In this document: piece after piece, positions 50,591 to 59,296 of the stretch
Position numbering within the stretch: the first letter of the stretch is position 1
Layout: the number at the start of each line of letters is the position of its first letter
Origin: Micromonospora polyrhachis
GTDB taxonomy: Bacteria > Actinomycetota > Actinomycetes > Mycobacteriales > Micromonosporaceae
Assembly: GCF_014203835.1 (NCBI RefSeq)
Contig: NZ_JACHJW010000001.1
Coordinates: 1,364,001-1,428,000 of the forward strand
Reading direction: 5' to 3'
Length of the DNA stretch: 64,000 nucleotides
Notes under the pieces: model-generated
Databases searched by the model: none
What the model was told of the DNA's origin: nothing
What the model saw: only the letters and a program-made list of their open reading frames with translations
Program-made: the position numbers and the translations under genes

Positions 50591-51669
50591 GGGTCGGCCT
50601 GGGCGGGCGGGGCGGGGACGGTACCAGCCCAGGCGTGGATCTGTTCGAGTGCACCACGCAGGCCGGCGCCCCGCTCGGTGAGGGCGTACGTCACCCGGCC
50701 GGCATCGTCACGGCGGTCGACCAGGCCCGCCTCGGCGAGCTGGCGTAGTCGTTCGGTGAGGATCCGGCGGGAGATGCCGGGAATGGCGCGGGCCAGCTCA
50801 CCGAACCGGGCCTCGCCCTGAGAGAGCAGGTAGAGCAGTTCGGTGGTCCACCGCCGGCCGAGTAGTTCCAGCGCGGCGGCGGTGGCTACGGGTATCTCCC
50901 CGATGTCGGATGGCCTGGCAGGGCGGAACTCCGGCTGAATGGTTACTTTTGACAACCCCCGGCTGGTCCCCGCAGTCGCCTCACCGAGTAACACGGCAAG
51001 ACCGTCCAGCATCCGTCGGAGTCCGAACTCGAAGTCCTTACCGGCGCTCCGCCGCTGAGCCGGGGCCGCCGTCAGCAGCCGGGAGAGCGTCGGGAACTGG
51101 CCGGTCGCCGTCAGGCCGGTCAGGCTCTCCGCCCGCGCCGCCCACCACTGTTCGCTCGTTACTCCGGTACGCCGCTCGTCCTCGGCCTCGTTACGTAGAT
51201 AGAGTGCCGCGCCCTGTACGTAGTCGCTGACCGTGAGGTATGCCTGCGTCATCGACTCCGGATCCAGCCCGTGCCTGTCGAGGGCGGACAGTATCCACTC
51301 GATGTTCGCCAGCACGTTGCGGCCCAACGGTGGCCGGTGGGTGCCGGCGACGATGGGCAGGACCCAGGGGTGCCGGCGATACATCGCCCACTCCTGTCGG
51401 GCGGCAAGCTCGATCCGGGCCCGCCAGCCGGCCGGTCCGGGTTCGGGGTAGTGGATCTCGCCGAACGCCACGTCCACCATGAGGTCGACCAGTTCGGCGC
51501 GACCGGGCACGTGCCGGTAGAGCGACATCGTCCCGGCACCGAGGGCGGTGGCGACCCGGCGCATGGACAACCCGTCCAGCCCGTACGCGTCGGCGACCTC
51601 GATCGCGGTCCGCACGATCCGGTCGAGGTTCAACCCCGACTCGGGCTCGGGGCCACGGCCTATGTCCAT
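50575..51669 (-). CDS. TetR / HxlR fusion transcriptional regulator
   Basis: Residues 12-230 are a TetR regulator: HTH in IVRTAIEVADAYGLDGLSMRRVATALGAGTMSLYRHVPGRAELVDLM, then a TetR C-terminal ligand domain. Residues 255-350 are a separate HxlR-type winged helix (ALELLGRRWTTELLYLLSQGEARFGELARAIPGISRRILTERLRQLAEAGLVDRRDD). Joining the two DNA-binding types in one chain is uncommon. The gene is divergent from a GNAT gene, and a perfect 15-bp palindrome (51732-51746) lies in between, a likely operator for the TetR part. The start is ATG 51669. The ligand is unknown. Confidence 0.85.
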   Translation of the reverse strand: MDIGRGPEPESGLNLDRIVRTAIEVADAYGLDGLSMRRVATALGAGTMSLYRHVPGRAELVDLMVDVAFGEIHYPEPGPAGWRARIELAARQEWAMYRRHPWVLPIVAGTHRPPLGRNVLANIEWILSALDRHGLDPESMTQAYLTVSDYVQGAALYLRNEAEDERRTGVTSEQWWAARAESLTGLTATGQFPTLSRLLTAAPAQRRSAGKDFEFGLRRMLDGLAVLLGEATAGTSRGLSKVTIQPEFRPARPSDIGEIPVATAAALELLGRRWTTELLYLLSQGEARFGELARAIPGISRRILTERLRQLAEAGLVDRRDDAGRVTYALTERGAGLRGALEQIHAWAGTVPAPPAQADPAPPG

Positions 51670-51731
51670 CCGCTCTCCTCCACAGTTGCCGCACCAGTGT
51701 CCGCCCGGACTGGCCGTACCTTCGTCGCCGT

Positions 51732-51746
51732 GCGTACAGTGTACGC
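51732..51746. promoter_or_regulatory. Probable operator of the TetR-HxlR fusion
   Basis: GCGTACA-G-TGTACGC is a perfect palindrome between the regulator (start 51669) and the GNAT gene (start 51768), in the size range of TetR operators. It would overlap the GNAT promoter. Confidence 0.65.
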
Positions 51747-51767
51747 AGCCGACGACGGGAGGTGCTC

Positions 51768-52445
51768 ATGACCGAGACCATCACGGTACGACCGGGGCAG
51801 CCAGCGGACGTGCCAGCAATCGTGACGACCATCGACGAGGCCGGCTTCGACGAGGCGGTCTTCAGCTGGGTGATCCCGGACGAACAGGCCCGGCGGGAGC
51901 GGCTCGCCACCGGCGCCGAACAGCAGACCGCCTGGGTGACCAGTACCCTCGCCACCGCCGAGATCGTTACGGCCGGCACCCCGTCCCGAGAGATCGCCGG
52001 GGTGGCGGTGTGGCAGTTCGAGGATGGCGAGCCGGAGACCGCACCCGCCGACCTCACCGACTTCTTCGCGCAGGCCTACGGCCCATACGCGGCACGCATG
52101 ATGCTCGTGCTGGAGCTGACCGGGCAACGCCATCCCCGCCACGAACCGCACTGGTACCTGCAACAGATCCTGGTCGTGCCCGCGTTGCGGGGGCACGGGC
52201 TCGGCGGTGCGCTGCTGCGCCACCAACTTGCCCGAGCCGATGCCGCCGGTGTGCCGGCCTACCTGGAGGCAAGCAGCCCGCGCAACCGCGCGCTGTACGA
52301 ACGGTACGGATTCCAGCCGCTGGGCGACTCGATCGCACTGCCGGAAGACGGACCACGGCTGCAACCAATGTGGCGGCCCCTGAGGATAGGAAGGGCCCCT
52401 GCCTATCGCCTTTCGGGGTCTACCGACGTCGTCGTGGGTTCATGA
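51768..52445 (+). CDS. GNAT family N-acetyltransferase
   Basis: The 225-residue protein has the GNAT core with the acetyl-CoA loop in ILVVPALRGHGLGGALLRHQLARADAAG (R-G-x-G-L-G) and the closing NRALYERYGFQPLG. The substrate is unknown. ATG 51768 is preceded by GGGAGG at 5 bases. Control by the divergent TetR-HxlR regulator through the palindrome at 51732-51746 is likely. The family part ends near MWRPL; the final roughly 20 residues are read through a GGGCCC hairpin element, so the natural end may once have been earlier. Confidence 0.85.
   Translation: MTETITVRPGQPADVPAIVTTIDEAGFDEAVFSWVIPDEQARRERLATGAEQQTAWVTSTLATAEIVTAGTPSREIAGVAVWQFEDGEPETAPADLTDFFAQAYGPYAARMMLVLELTGQRHPRHEPHWYLQQILVVPALRGHGLGGALLRHQLARADAAGVPAYLEASSPRNRALYERYGFQPLGDSIALPEDGPRLQPMWRPLRIGRAPAYRLSGSTDVVVGS
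52385..52407. repeat. Compact copy of the GGGCCC hairpin element
   Basis: GATAGG (52385-52390) and CCTATC (52402-52407) enclose AAGGGCCCCTG. AGGAAGGGCCCCT (52388-52400) is identical to the left arm of the mnh hairpin. It lies in the overlapping ends of the convergent GNAT and dehydratase genes and may terminate both. Confidence 0.6.
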
Positions 52446-53449
52446 TCCGACGACCTGCTCGACCCACCCACGACGACGTCACAGGATCCGCTCAATGCAG
52501 CGATCTCGGCGGTGGAGGCGTTACCGCCGGTACAGACCACGGCGAGGCGCTGGCCGGCGAACCGGTCGGGGCGGGCGAGCACGGCGGCGAGCGCGGCGGC
52601 CCCGGCACCTTCGGCGAGAGTGTGCGCGTGGCTCGCCAGTATCCGTTGTGCCGTCGCGATCTGCGCGTCGGTCACCAGGTGGAAGTCGCTCAGCCCGGTG
52701 CGCATCAACTGTTGTGGCAGGGTGAACCCTCGCCCGGTGGCCAGTCCGTCGACCCTGGTGTGGTTGGGTCGCGTGACACAGGTGCCGGCCCGCCAGGAGT
52801 CGTGGGCTGCCGGGGCGGCCGACGACTGCACGCCGATGATGCGGCAGCGCGGGGCGAGTTCAGCGGTGACCAGGCCGGCTGCGGCGGCACCGGTGCCGCT
52901 GCCGACCGGCACCACGATCGCGTCCAGGTCCGGGCAGGCTTCGAGTATCTCCAGGTACAACGTGCCAACACCCGCCAGCAGCGCCCCGGTGTCGCCGGGA
53001 CTGATCAGCAGACCGGCGTCCTCGGTTGCCAGTCGCTCCGCCGCGCGCTGCGCGGCGGTCATGTCCGCCCCGTCGAGCACCACCGTCGTGCCGAGCCCGC
53101 GCACGGCCCGAACCTTCTCCTCGCTGGCTGATGTCGGCATGACGACCGTGCACCGCACCTGGAAGCGGGCGCATGCGTACGCCAGGGACTGGGCGTGGTT
53201 ACCGGTCGAGTACGTCACCAGGCCACGGGCGCGCAGCTCGGCCGGCAAGCCGGCCAGCAGGGTCAGCCCGCCACGGACCTTGAACGCGCCGATCGGCTGC
53301 ACGTTCTCGTGCTTGACGTACACCGTCGCGCCAGCGAGTTCGTCAAGCGCGGGATACGACCACATCGGCGTGGCCGGCAGGTGGTCAGCCAGCACGTTGC
53401 GGGCAGCAAGGATGTCGGCGAAGGTCGGCGCGTGTTCCACGGAGACCAT
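52403..53449 (-). CDS. Threonine/serine dehydratase-like PLP enzyme
   Basis: The 348-residue fold-type II PLP enzyme has the Schiff-base lysine in IGAFKVRGG (Lys57), the substrate loop STGNHAQSLAYA at about 81-92 and the phosphate-binding glycine loop VPVGSGTGAAAAG. It matches the threonine dehydratase/serine racemase group. There is no ACT regulatory domain, so it is of the catabolic type or acts on a similar amino acid (for example hydroxyaspartate or hydroxyectoine-type substrates). It is divergent from a LysR regulator, which probably controls it. Its stop lies inside a hairpin repeat, and the last 20 residues look non-conserved. Confidence 0.88.
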   Translation of the reverse strand: MVSVEHAPTFADILAARNVLADHLPATPMWSYPALDELAGATVYVKHENVQPIGAFKVRGGLTLLAGLPAELRARGLVTYSTGNHAQSLAYACARFQVRCTVVMPTSASEEKVRAVRGLGTTVVLDGADMTAAQRAAERLATEDAGLLISPGDTGALLAGVGTLYLEILEACPDLDAIVVPVGSGTGAAAAGLVTAELAPRCRIIGVQSSAAPAAHDSWRAGTCVTRPNHTRVDGLATGRGFTLPQQLMRTGLSDFHLVTDAQIATAQRILASHAHTLAEGAGAAALAAVLARPDRFAGQRLAVVCTGGNASTAEIAALSGSCDVVVGGSSRSSDHEPTTTSVDPERR

Positions 53450-53520
53450 CCTCGTCGGCCGTCATCCAATCGGTCCAATGCCAATCTTCGTCGTCACTCA
53501 TCGACAGGATTGATAGGTTG

Positions 53521-54441
53521 ATGCGCGTGTTGGACGTGACACGCCTACGGGTCCTGGCCGCGGTGTCCCGGTACGGCTCGGTCACCACCGCCGCACGCGC
53601 CCTGGGCTACGCCCAAGCCTCGGTGAGCCACCACCTTGCCCGGCTGGAGGCCGAGACGGGCTGCCAGCTGACCCAGCGGGTCGGCCGCGGTATCCGGCTC
53701 ACCGAAGCAGGACAGATGCTGGCGCAACGAGCCGAGGAGATCCTCGGGCGACTCGACGTGGCAGAGGTCGACCTTGCGGCGTACACGGGGCTACGCGCCG
53801 GACGCGTCCGGTTGGCCGCCTTCCCGTCCGCGTTGGGAACCTTCGTGCCGGCCGCCGCCGCCGCGTATCTCACCGCGCACCCCGGCGTCGAGGTGCGCTT
53901 CACCGAGGCCGAACCACCGGACGCGATCCGACTGCTACGCACCGGGCAGGTCGACGTCGCCGTCGTTTTCAGCTATCCGGACGCGCCACCGGGCGACGGG
54001 CTGCGGCACACCCCTCTGCTGACCGAGGACATCTTTCTCGTAACGCCGACCGGGATGACCGGTGATCAGCTGTCCGACCACGCCCGTCAACGATGGATCG
54101 GCGGCTGCGAACGATGCCGGGATCATCTTCTCCGCCTGTGCGCCACAGCCGGATTCCAGCCTGAGATCGCATTCACCACCGACGACTACGTCGCCGCCCA
54201 ATCACTGGTCGCCGCCGGCTTGGGTGTCACCACACTGCCCGCTCTGGCCCTGGCCGCGCAGCGGCACGATGGCGTACGAACCGTCCAGATCCCCACGGCG
54301 CAGCGGCGTGTCGACGCCGTCGTGTACGGCGAACCACCCGACCCGCCGGCCACCGCCGCACTGCTGACCCAGCTGACCCGAGCCGCCGCGACCCACCGAC
54401 CGATGAACCTGATCGGAAGGAAAGCGGTTCACCGCCCCTGA
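53521..54441 (+). CDS. LysR family transcriptional regulator
   Basis: The 306-residue regulator has the N-terminal LysR winged helix (RVLAAVSRYGSVTTAARALGYAQASVSHHLARLEAETGCQLTQRVGRG, residues 10-57) and a periplasmic-binding-like effector domain. It is divergent from the dehydratase gene (71 bases apart) and likely regulates it and itself. ATG 53521 gives the normal N-terminus; a TTG lies just before it. The effector may be the dehydratase substrate; that is inference. Confidence 0.9.
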   Translation: MRVLDVTRLRVLAAVSRYGSVTTAARALGYAQASVSHHLARLEAETGCQLTQRVGRGIRLTEAGQMLAQRAEEILGRLDVAEVDLAAYTGLRAGRVRLAAFPSALGTFVPAAAAAYLTAHPGVEVRFTEAEPPDAIRLLRTGQVDVAVVFSYPDAPPGDGLRHTPLLTEDIFLVTPTGMTGDQLSDHARQRWIGGCERCRDHLLRLCATAGFQPEIAFTTDDYVAAQSLVAAGLGVTTLPALALAAQRHDGVRTVQIPTAQRRVDAVVYGEPPDPPATAALLTQLTRAAATHRPMNLIGRKAVHRP

Positions 54442-54818
54442 GACGATCGGATGCGCCCCCGGTCGCCACCACGGCGTCGGAGCAGCCACCAGCCGAGCCA
54501 GGAGGCGACCACCACGATCGCCACCAAGGCCATCACCCACTCGCTGTAGCGCTCGGGATAGAGCACGCCCTCGACGTACCGGTCGATGAAACCGCGCATC
54601 GCGCCGGTTTCCCCGGCCCGCCGCCGGGACCAGTGCTCGGCGTAGGTCAACGGGCAGTCCAGGCCGGCCGCGACCACGGCGGCCCCCCAGCCGGCGGCGG
54701 CCACGTGCAGCCAGCCGGTCCGGGGCCACCGCCAGGCCAGGAAGCCGCCGACCACCAGGTACACCAGGAAGCCGAAGTGCAGCACCAGGATCAGCGTCGT
54801 CAACAGCCGGTAACCCAT
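54429..54818 (-). CDS. DUF2784 membrane protein
   Basis: The 129-residue protein has three to four membrane helices (LLTTLILVLHFGFLVYLVVGGFLAWRWP; LHVAAAGWGAAVVAAGLDCPLTYAEHWSRRRAG; WVMALVAIVVVASWLGWWLLRRR). The LDCPLTYAEHWSR motif is the mark of the DUF2784 family, which has no known function. ATG 54818 follows GGGAGG. Its 3' end overlaps the end of the LysR gene by 13 bases (convergent). Confidence 0.85.
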   Translation of the reverse strand: MGYRLLTTLILVLHFGFLVYLVVGGFLAWRWPRTGWLHVAAAGWGAAVVAAGLDCPLTYAEHWSRRRAGETGAMRGFIDRYVEGVLYPERYSEWVMALVAIVVVASWLGWWLLRRRGGDRGRIRSSQGR

Positions 54819-54881
54819 GGAACCTCCCACCGGCCAGGTTAGTTAGCCAGCGGCCCGATGCCATGGGTACGCGAACCTAGG

Positions 54882-56570
54882 TCAGACCTCCACCACCGTG
54901 GGTACGATCATCGGCCGTCGGCGGTAGGCATCGTTCACCCAGCGCCCAACGGTCCGGCGGACGATCTGCTGAAGCTGGTGCGGATCGGTGATGCCGTCGG
55001 TGGCGGCCCGGCCGAGCGCCTCGGTGATCAGCGGAATGACCGGACTGAACGCCTCCGGATCGTCGGAGAAACCCTTCGCGGAGACGGTGGGGCCACCGAC
55101 GACCTTGCCGGTCACCGAGTCGACCACCACGGTGGCCGAGATGAAACCACCGTCGCCGAGCATCCGCCGTTCGGTGAGCAGCGACTCCCCCACGTCCCCG
55201 ACAGCCAGCCCGTCGACATAGACGTACCGGCTCTTGACGTGGCCGACCAGCGCCGCCCTCCCCTCGACCAGGTCGACGACGTCGCCGTCCTCACAGAGCA
55301 CCACCCGGTCGGGGGCGACCCCGGACTCGATGCCCAGCCGGGCGTGCGCCCGCAGGTGGCGCCACTCGCCGTGCACCGGCATCAGGTTGCTCGGCCGTAC
55401 GACGTTGAGCAGGTAGAGCAGTTCGCCAGCGGGGGCGTGCCCGGAGACGTGCACCTTGGCGACGTCCTTGTGGATGACGTTCGCACCGGCCCGGGAAAGC
55501 TGGTTGATCACCCGATAGACCGAGGTCTCGTTACCCGGCACCAACGAGCTGGCCAGCACCACCGTGTCGCCGGGGGCGATCGTGATGTGCCGGTGGTCGC
55601 CGGTGGCCATCCGACCCAACGCGCTCATCGGCTCGCCCTGCGAACCGGTCGACATCAGCACGATCCGGTCTGGCGGCAGGGCCGTCGCCTCGTCGATCCC
55701 GACGACCAGACCGGCCGGAATGTTGAGTAGACCCAGGTCCCGGGCGATGCCCATGTTGCGTACCATGGACCGGCCGATCAGGGCGACCTTGCGGCCGTGC
55801 TCCTGGGCCGAGTCGAGCACCTGCTGCACGCGGTGCACGTGCGAGGCGAACGAGGCGACGATGATCCGGCCGGTGGCCTTGGCGAAGATCGAGTCGAGGA
55901 TCGGTCCGATCTCCCGCTCCGGGGTCACGAACCCGGGGATCTCCGCGTTGGTCGAGTCGGAGAGCAGCAGGTCGACACCCTCGGCCCCGAGCCGGGCGAA
56001 CCCGGCAAGGTCGGTGATCCGACCGTCCAGCGGCAACTGGTCCATCTTGAAGTCGCCGGTGTGCAACACCAGACCGGCCGGGGTACGGATCGCCACCGCC
56101 AGCGCGTCCGGGATCGAGTGGTTGACCGCGAAGAACTCGCACTCGAACGGGCCCAGCCGCTCCCGCCGCCCCTCCCGTACGGTGAGGGTGTAAGGCTCGA
56201 TCCGCCGCTCGGCGAGCTTGGCCTCCACCAGGGCGAGGGTGAACTGCGAGCCGACCAGCGGGATGTCCGGTTTATGAGCCAGCAGGTACGGCACCGCACC
56301 GATGTGGTCCTCGTGTCCGTGGGTCAGCACGATCGCCTGCACGTCGGCGAGCCGGTCGAGAATCGGCGTGAAGTCCGGCAGGATCAGATCGACGCCGGGC
56401 TGCTCGACATCGGGAAAGAGCACCCCACAGTCCACGATCAGTAGCTTGCCGTCGTATTCGAAGACCGTCATGTTGCGGCCGATCGCGCCCAACCCGCCCA
56501 GCGGAATGATCCGCAGACCACCCTCGGGCAGCGCGGGCGGCAGATCCGCCTCGGTGTACGTCACGGTCAT
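54882..56570 (-). CDS. rnj: Ribonuclease J
   Basis: RNase J is a metallo-beta-lactamase/beta-CASP nuclease that matures and degrades RNA, acting as an endonuclease and a 5' exonuclease. The 562-residue protein has the zinc-binding motif LTHGHEDHIGAVPYLL (residues about 79-94), further metal histidines in VNHSIPD, the downstream acidic HTGDFKMD, and the beta-CASP motifs (SFASHVHRVQQ; STGSQGEPMSALGRMA; VSGHAPAGELLYLL) with a C-terminal domain. It is the third gene of the minus-strand run thyX-dapA-rnj. A 164-base gap to dapA holds a 70-bp tandem repeat. Confidence 0.94.
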   Translation of the reverse strand: MTVTYTEADLPPALPEGGLRIIPLGGLGAIGRNMTVFEYDGKLLIVDCGVLFPDVEQPGVDLILPDFTPILDRLADVQAIVLTHGHEDHIGAVPYLLAHKPDIPLVGSQFTLALVEAKLAERRIEPYTLTVREGRRERLGPFECEFFAVNHSIPDALAVAIRTPAGLVLHTGDFKMDQLPLDGRITDLAGFARLGAEGVDLLLSDSTNAEIPGFVTPEREIGPILDSIFAKATGRIIVASFASHVHRVQQVLDSAQEHGRKVALIGRSMVRNMGIARDLGLLNIPAGLVVGIDEATALPPDRIVLMSTGSQGEPMSALGRMATGDHRHITIAPGDTVVLASSLVPGNETSVYRVINQLSRAGANVIHKDVAKVHVSGHAPAGELLYLLNVVRPSNLMPVHGEWRHLRAHARLGIESGVAPDRVVLCEDGDVVDLVEGRAALVGHVKSRYVYVDGLAVGDVGESLLTERRMLGDGGFISATVVVDSVTGKVVGGPTVSAKGFSDDPEAFSPVIPLITEALGRAATDGITDPHQLQQIVRRTVGRWVNDAYRRRPMIVPTVVEV

Positions 56571-56575
56571 GCCGC

Positions 56576-56740
56576 CCCCTCGCTACGCTCGCTCATGCCG
56601 TCTCCTCGCTCCGCTGCGGGACGACATCACACCTGCGCCGACCGATTCACTCGCCACGCTCGCTCATGCCCCTCCTCGCTCCGCTGCGGGACGACATCAC
56701 ACCTGCGCCGACCGATTCGCTCGCCACGCTCGCTCATGCC
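56576..56740. repeat. 70-bp tandem repeat between dapA and rnj
   Basis: The unit CTCCTCGCTCCGCTGCGGGA... recurs with a period of 70 bases (for example 56602 and 56672), two full copies, and each unit ends in CGCTCGCTCATGCC. A diverged partial copy of that end lies at 56576-56600. The last copy runs into the dapA stop (56734-56736), so the end of dapA seems to have been duplicated into the spacer. Confidence 0.8.
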
Positions 56741-57660
56741 AGTTCCAGGCCCGCGTCTGCACAGTCCCGCCGCAACTGCTCGATCTCAGTGTCCGTGGCC
56801 GCCACCAGCGGCGGACGAACCGGACCAGCCGGCAGGCCATTGGCCGCCATCGCGGCCTTGACGAGGATGGTGCCCTGGGTCCGGAAGATCCCGGTGAACA
56901 GTGGCAGCAGCCGTCGGTGCAGTGCCAACGCCGTACCGGTGTCACCAGCGTCGTACGCCTCGATCATCTGCTTGGTGAGCGCGCCGGTCAGGTGGGTGGA
57001 GGTGCCGACCAGGCCGACCGCGCCGACAGCCAACGCGGGCAGGGTCAGCGAGTCCTCACCGCTGTAGAAGGCCAGGTCGGTCCGGCTGGTGACCCAGGAG
57101 CTGGCGGTCAGATCGCCCTTGGCGTCCTTCACCGCGACGATCCGGTCATGCTCGGCGAGCCGCACCAGGGTCTCGGTGGCGATCGGCACACCCGACCGCT
57201 GCGGAATGTCGTAGAGCATCACCGGCAGACCGGTGGCGTCGGCCACCGCCGTGAAGTGCGCCAGCACGCCGGCCTGCGGTGGCTTGTTGTAGTACGGCGT
57301 CACGACCAGGAGCCCGTCCGCACCCGCCTTCTCGGCGGCGGCGGCCAGCTCGATGGTGTGCCGGGTATCGTTGGTACCGACCCCCGCGACGACCTTGGCC
57401 CGACCGCCGACCGCCTCGACCACGGCCCGGATCAGCTGTTCCTTCTCCGCATCGGTGGTGGTCGGCGACTCACCGGTGGTGCCGTTGATCACGAGCGCGT
57501 CGTTGGCCTGCTCGTCGACCAGGTAGTTCGCGAGCCGGGCCACACCGTCGAAGTCCACGGAACCATCCGTGGTGAACGGCGTGACCATGGCCGTCAACAG
57601 GCGCCCGAAGGGACGCGGAAGTGCCCGCCGGTCGGAGCCGGCGGGAAGGTCGTGGGTCAT
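56734..57660 (-). CDS. dapA: 4-hydroxy-tetrahydrodipicolinate synthase
   Basis: DapA condenses pyruvate and aspartate semialdehyde, the first committed step to lysine and diaminopimelate for peptidoglycan. The 308-residue protein has the class I aldolase fold: GTTGESPTTTDAEK, the catalytic tyrosine region VVTPYYNKPPQAGV, YDIPQRSGVPI, and the Schiff-base lysine in IVAVKDAKGDL. It lies between thyX and rnj, as in mycobacteria and other actinomycetes. Start ATG 57660. The gene end overlaps a 70-bp tandem repeat. Confidence 0.94.
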   Translation of the reverse strand: MTHDLPAGSDRRALPRPFGRLLTAMVTPFTTDGSVDFDGVARLANYLVDEQANDALVINGTTGESPTTTDAEKEQLIRAVVEAVGGRAKVVAGVGTNDTRHTIELAAAAEKAGADGLLVVTPYYNKPPQAGVLAHFTAVADATGLPVMLYDIPQRSGVPIATETLVRLAEHDRIVAVKDAKGDLTASSWVTSRTDLAFYSGEDSLTLPALAVGAVGLVGTSTHLTGALTKQMIEAYDAGDTGTALALHRRLLPLFTGIFRTQGTILVKAAMAANGLPAGPVRPPLVAATDTEIEQLRRDCADAGLELA

Positions 57661-57729
57661 GCAACCAACCTAGCGGAAGGACGCGGCAGCGCCGCTGGGG
57701 AAGGACTCAGGACTGTCGCCGAGGAAGGC

Positions 57730-58482
57730 TCAGGACTGCTCGGCGTACGACGTCGTCGCGATCTCGGTACCGTCGGGCAACGCGGAGATCGTGAAATCGG
57801 CGAAGATGTTCGGAGCGACGCGCTGGAGCTGGCGAAGGCACTCGACGGCCAGCTCACGGATCTCCACGTCGGCCTGCTCGGTGGCGCGCATCTCGATGAA
57901 GTGCCGCCAGGCCCGGTAGTTACCGGTGACCACGATCCGGGTCTCGGTGGCGTTGGGCAGCACCGCCCGGGCCGCCTGGCGAGCCTGTTTGCGGCGCAGT
58001 GTCGGATTCTCCACGTCGGCGAACCGCTGCTCCAACCCCTCCAGCAGTTCGTTGTAGGCGCGCACACTCGCCTCGGTGGCGGCCACGAACTGCTTGTGCA
58101 GCTCCGGGTCGGCGGCGATGACGGCCGGCTCGACCATGGCGGCGTCCCGCTCGGGGACGTAACGCTGGGAGAGCTGGGAGTAGGAGAAGTGCCGGTGCCG
58201 GATCAGCTCGTGGGTGAACGAGCGGGACACCCCGGTGAAGTAGAAGGTCACGCTGCCGTGCTCCAGCACGGAGAGGTGACCCACCTCCAGGATGTGCGCC
58301 AGGTAGCCGGCATTGGTCGCGGTGGCCGGGTTGGGCTTGCGCCACGACTGGTAGCAGGCCCGGCCGGCGAACTCGGCGAGCGCCTGCCCACCCTCAGCGT
58401 CGGTCGACCACGGTACGTCTGCGGGCGGCTCGAAATGCGTCCATGCGATGAGGCTGACCTGGGGCGGCACGATCTCCGGCAT
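57730..58482 (-). CDS. thyX: Flavin-dependent thymidylate synthase
   Basis: ThyX makes dTMP from dUMP with FAD, NADPH and methylene-tetrahydrofolate. The signature [13 protein letters not shown] (residues 95-107) fits the RHRxxSxNxxSxR motif, except that the Asn position is Gln. [20 protein letters not shown] and [23 protein letters not shown] are also typical. I start it at ATG 58482 (MPEIVPPQV), where the family begins; the frame is open to 58527. It is upstream of dapA with a 69-base gap. Confidence 0.93.
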   Translation of the reverse strand: MPEIVPPQVSLIAWTHFEPPADVPWSTDAEGGQALAEFAGRACYQSWRKPNPATATNAGYLAHILEVGHLSVLEHGSVTFYFTGVSRSFTHELIRHRHFSYSQLSQRYVPERDAAMVEPAVIAADPELHKQFVAATEASVRAYNELLEGLEQRFADVENPTLRRKQARQAARAVLPNATETRIVVTGNYRAWRHFIEMRATEQADVEIRELAVECLRQLQRVAPNIFADFTISALPDGTEIATTSYAEQS

Positions 58483-58623
58483 TCCTGAAACTCTAGTTGC
58501 CCCGGTTCCGGCCGGCATAACTGCCACCCGGGTGACCTCGGCCGCACCGGCTGCCGGCCGTACGACACCCAGCCTCGACGTCGATCAGGTTGGATGGATT
58601 CGACGGTCCCCTGCCAAGGCAGG

Positions 58624-59265
58624 TCAGACGTAGAACCAGGTGAACGGGGCCCAGGGCACGTTACGGGCGACGCTGAAGACCATCCAGACGGCCAACACCA
58701 CACCGATCGTCTTGTTCGAGACCGGCAACTGGGGCAGCCGTCGACCCGACATGTGCTGGACGGCCCACGCCACGTAGAGGTAGAGCAGGAACGGCAACAC
58801 GAAGACGAACAGGAGATGGTGGCGAGCGGCGGCCGGCAGGTCGCCGTGCAGGACGTACCACATCGCCCGGGTGCCACCACAGCCCGGACAGTCCAGCCCG
58901 GTGGTCATCTTGAGCAGGCAGGTGGGGATGGCGTCGGCGCTGCTCCGAGTCGGATCGACGAGCAGCGTGTAGCCCACCCCGGCGGCCATGCAGGCCAGCG
59001 CCGCCACCGGGGCCGCCCATCGGGGCGAGCGGGTGTAGAGCCGGGTGAAGAAGCGGGTGAACCGGTCCGGTTCGACCGGCTCGTAGACCACGCCGGGGTA
59101 CTGGCCGTCGGCGTAGGCGGGATACGGATATCCCGCAGGGTGCGCCCCGGCGGGTGGGGCTGCGGTGTCGCCGTCGGCGGTAACGTACGACGATGTGGCT
59201 GGCGATTCCTGCTGCGTCGAGACCGTCGCCGTGGACTCGGCCGCCGGGCCACCAACGTTCGTCAT
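58624..59265 (-). CDS. DUF2752 membrane protein
   Basis: The 213-residue protein has a proline/tyrosine-rich cytoplasmic N-terminus (about residues 1-75) and then three or four helices with the family motif TGLDCPGCGGTRAMWYVLHGDLPAAARHHLLF. DUF2752 proteins have two closely spaced cysteines here (CPGCGG) and no proven role. Start ATG 59265 (MTNVGGPAAES) is chosen because the upstream frame overlaps the YcaQ-type gene without family similarity. It follows that gene by 31 bases on the same strand. Confidence 0.87.
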   Translation of the reverse strand: MTNVGGPAAESTATVSTQQESPATSSYVTADGDTAAPPAGAHPAGYPYPAYADGQYPGVVYEPVEPDRFTRFFTRLYTRSPRWAAPVAALACMAAGVGYTLLVDPTRSSADAIPTCLLKMTTGLDCPGCGGTRAMWYVLHGDLPAAARHHLLFVFVLPFLLYLYVAWAVQHMSGRRLPQLPVSNKTIGVVLAVWMVFSVARNVPWAPFTWFYV

Positions 59266-59296
59266 CGTCGCTCCACCCCATCGTCCGCCGGTCGTC

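Noticed and set aside
56302-58488. A 728-residue plus-strand open frame opposite rnj, dapA and thyX
   Set aside because: Same reason; all three minus-strand genes have clear active-site motifs.
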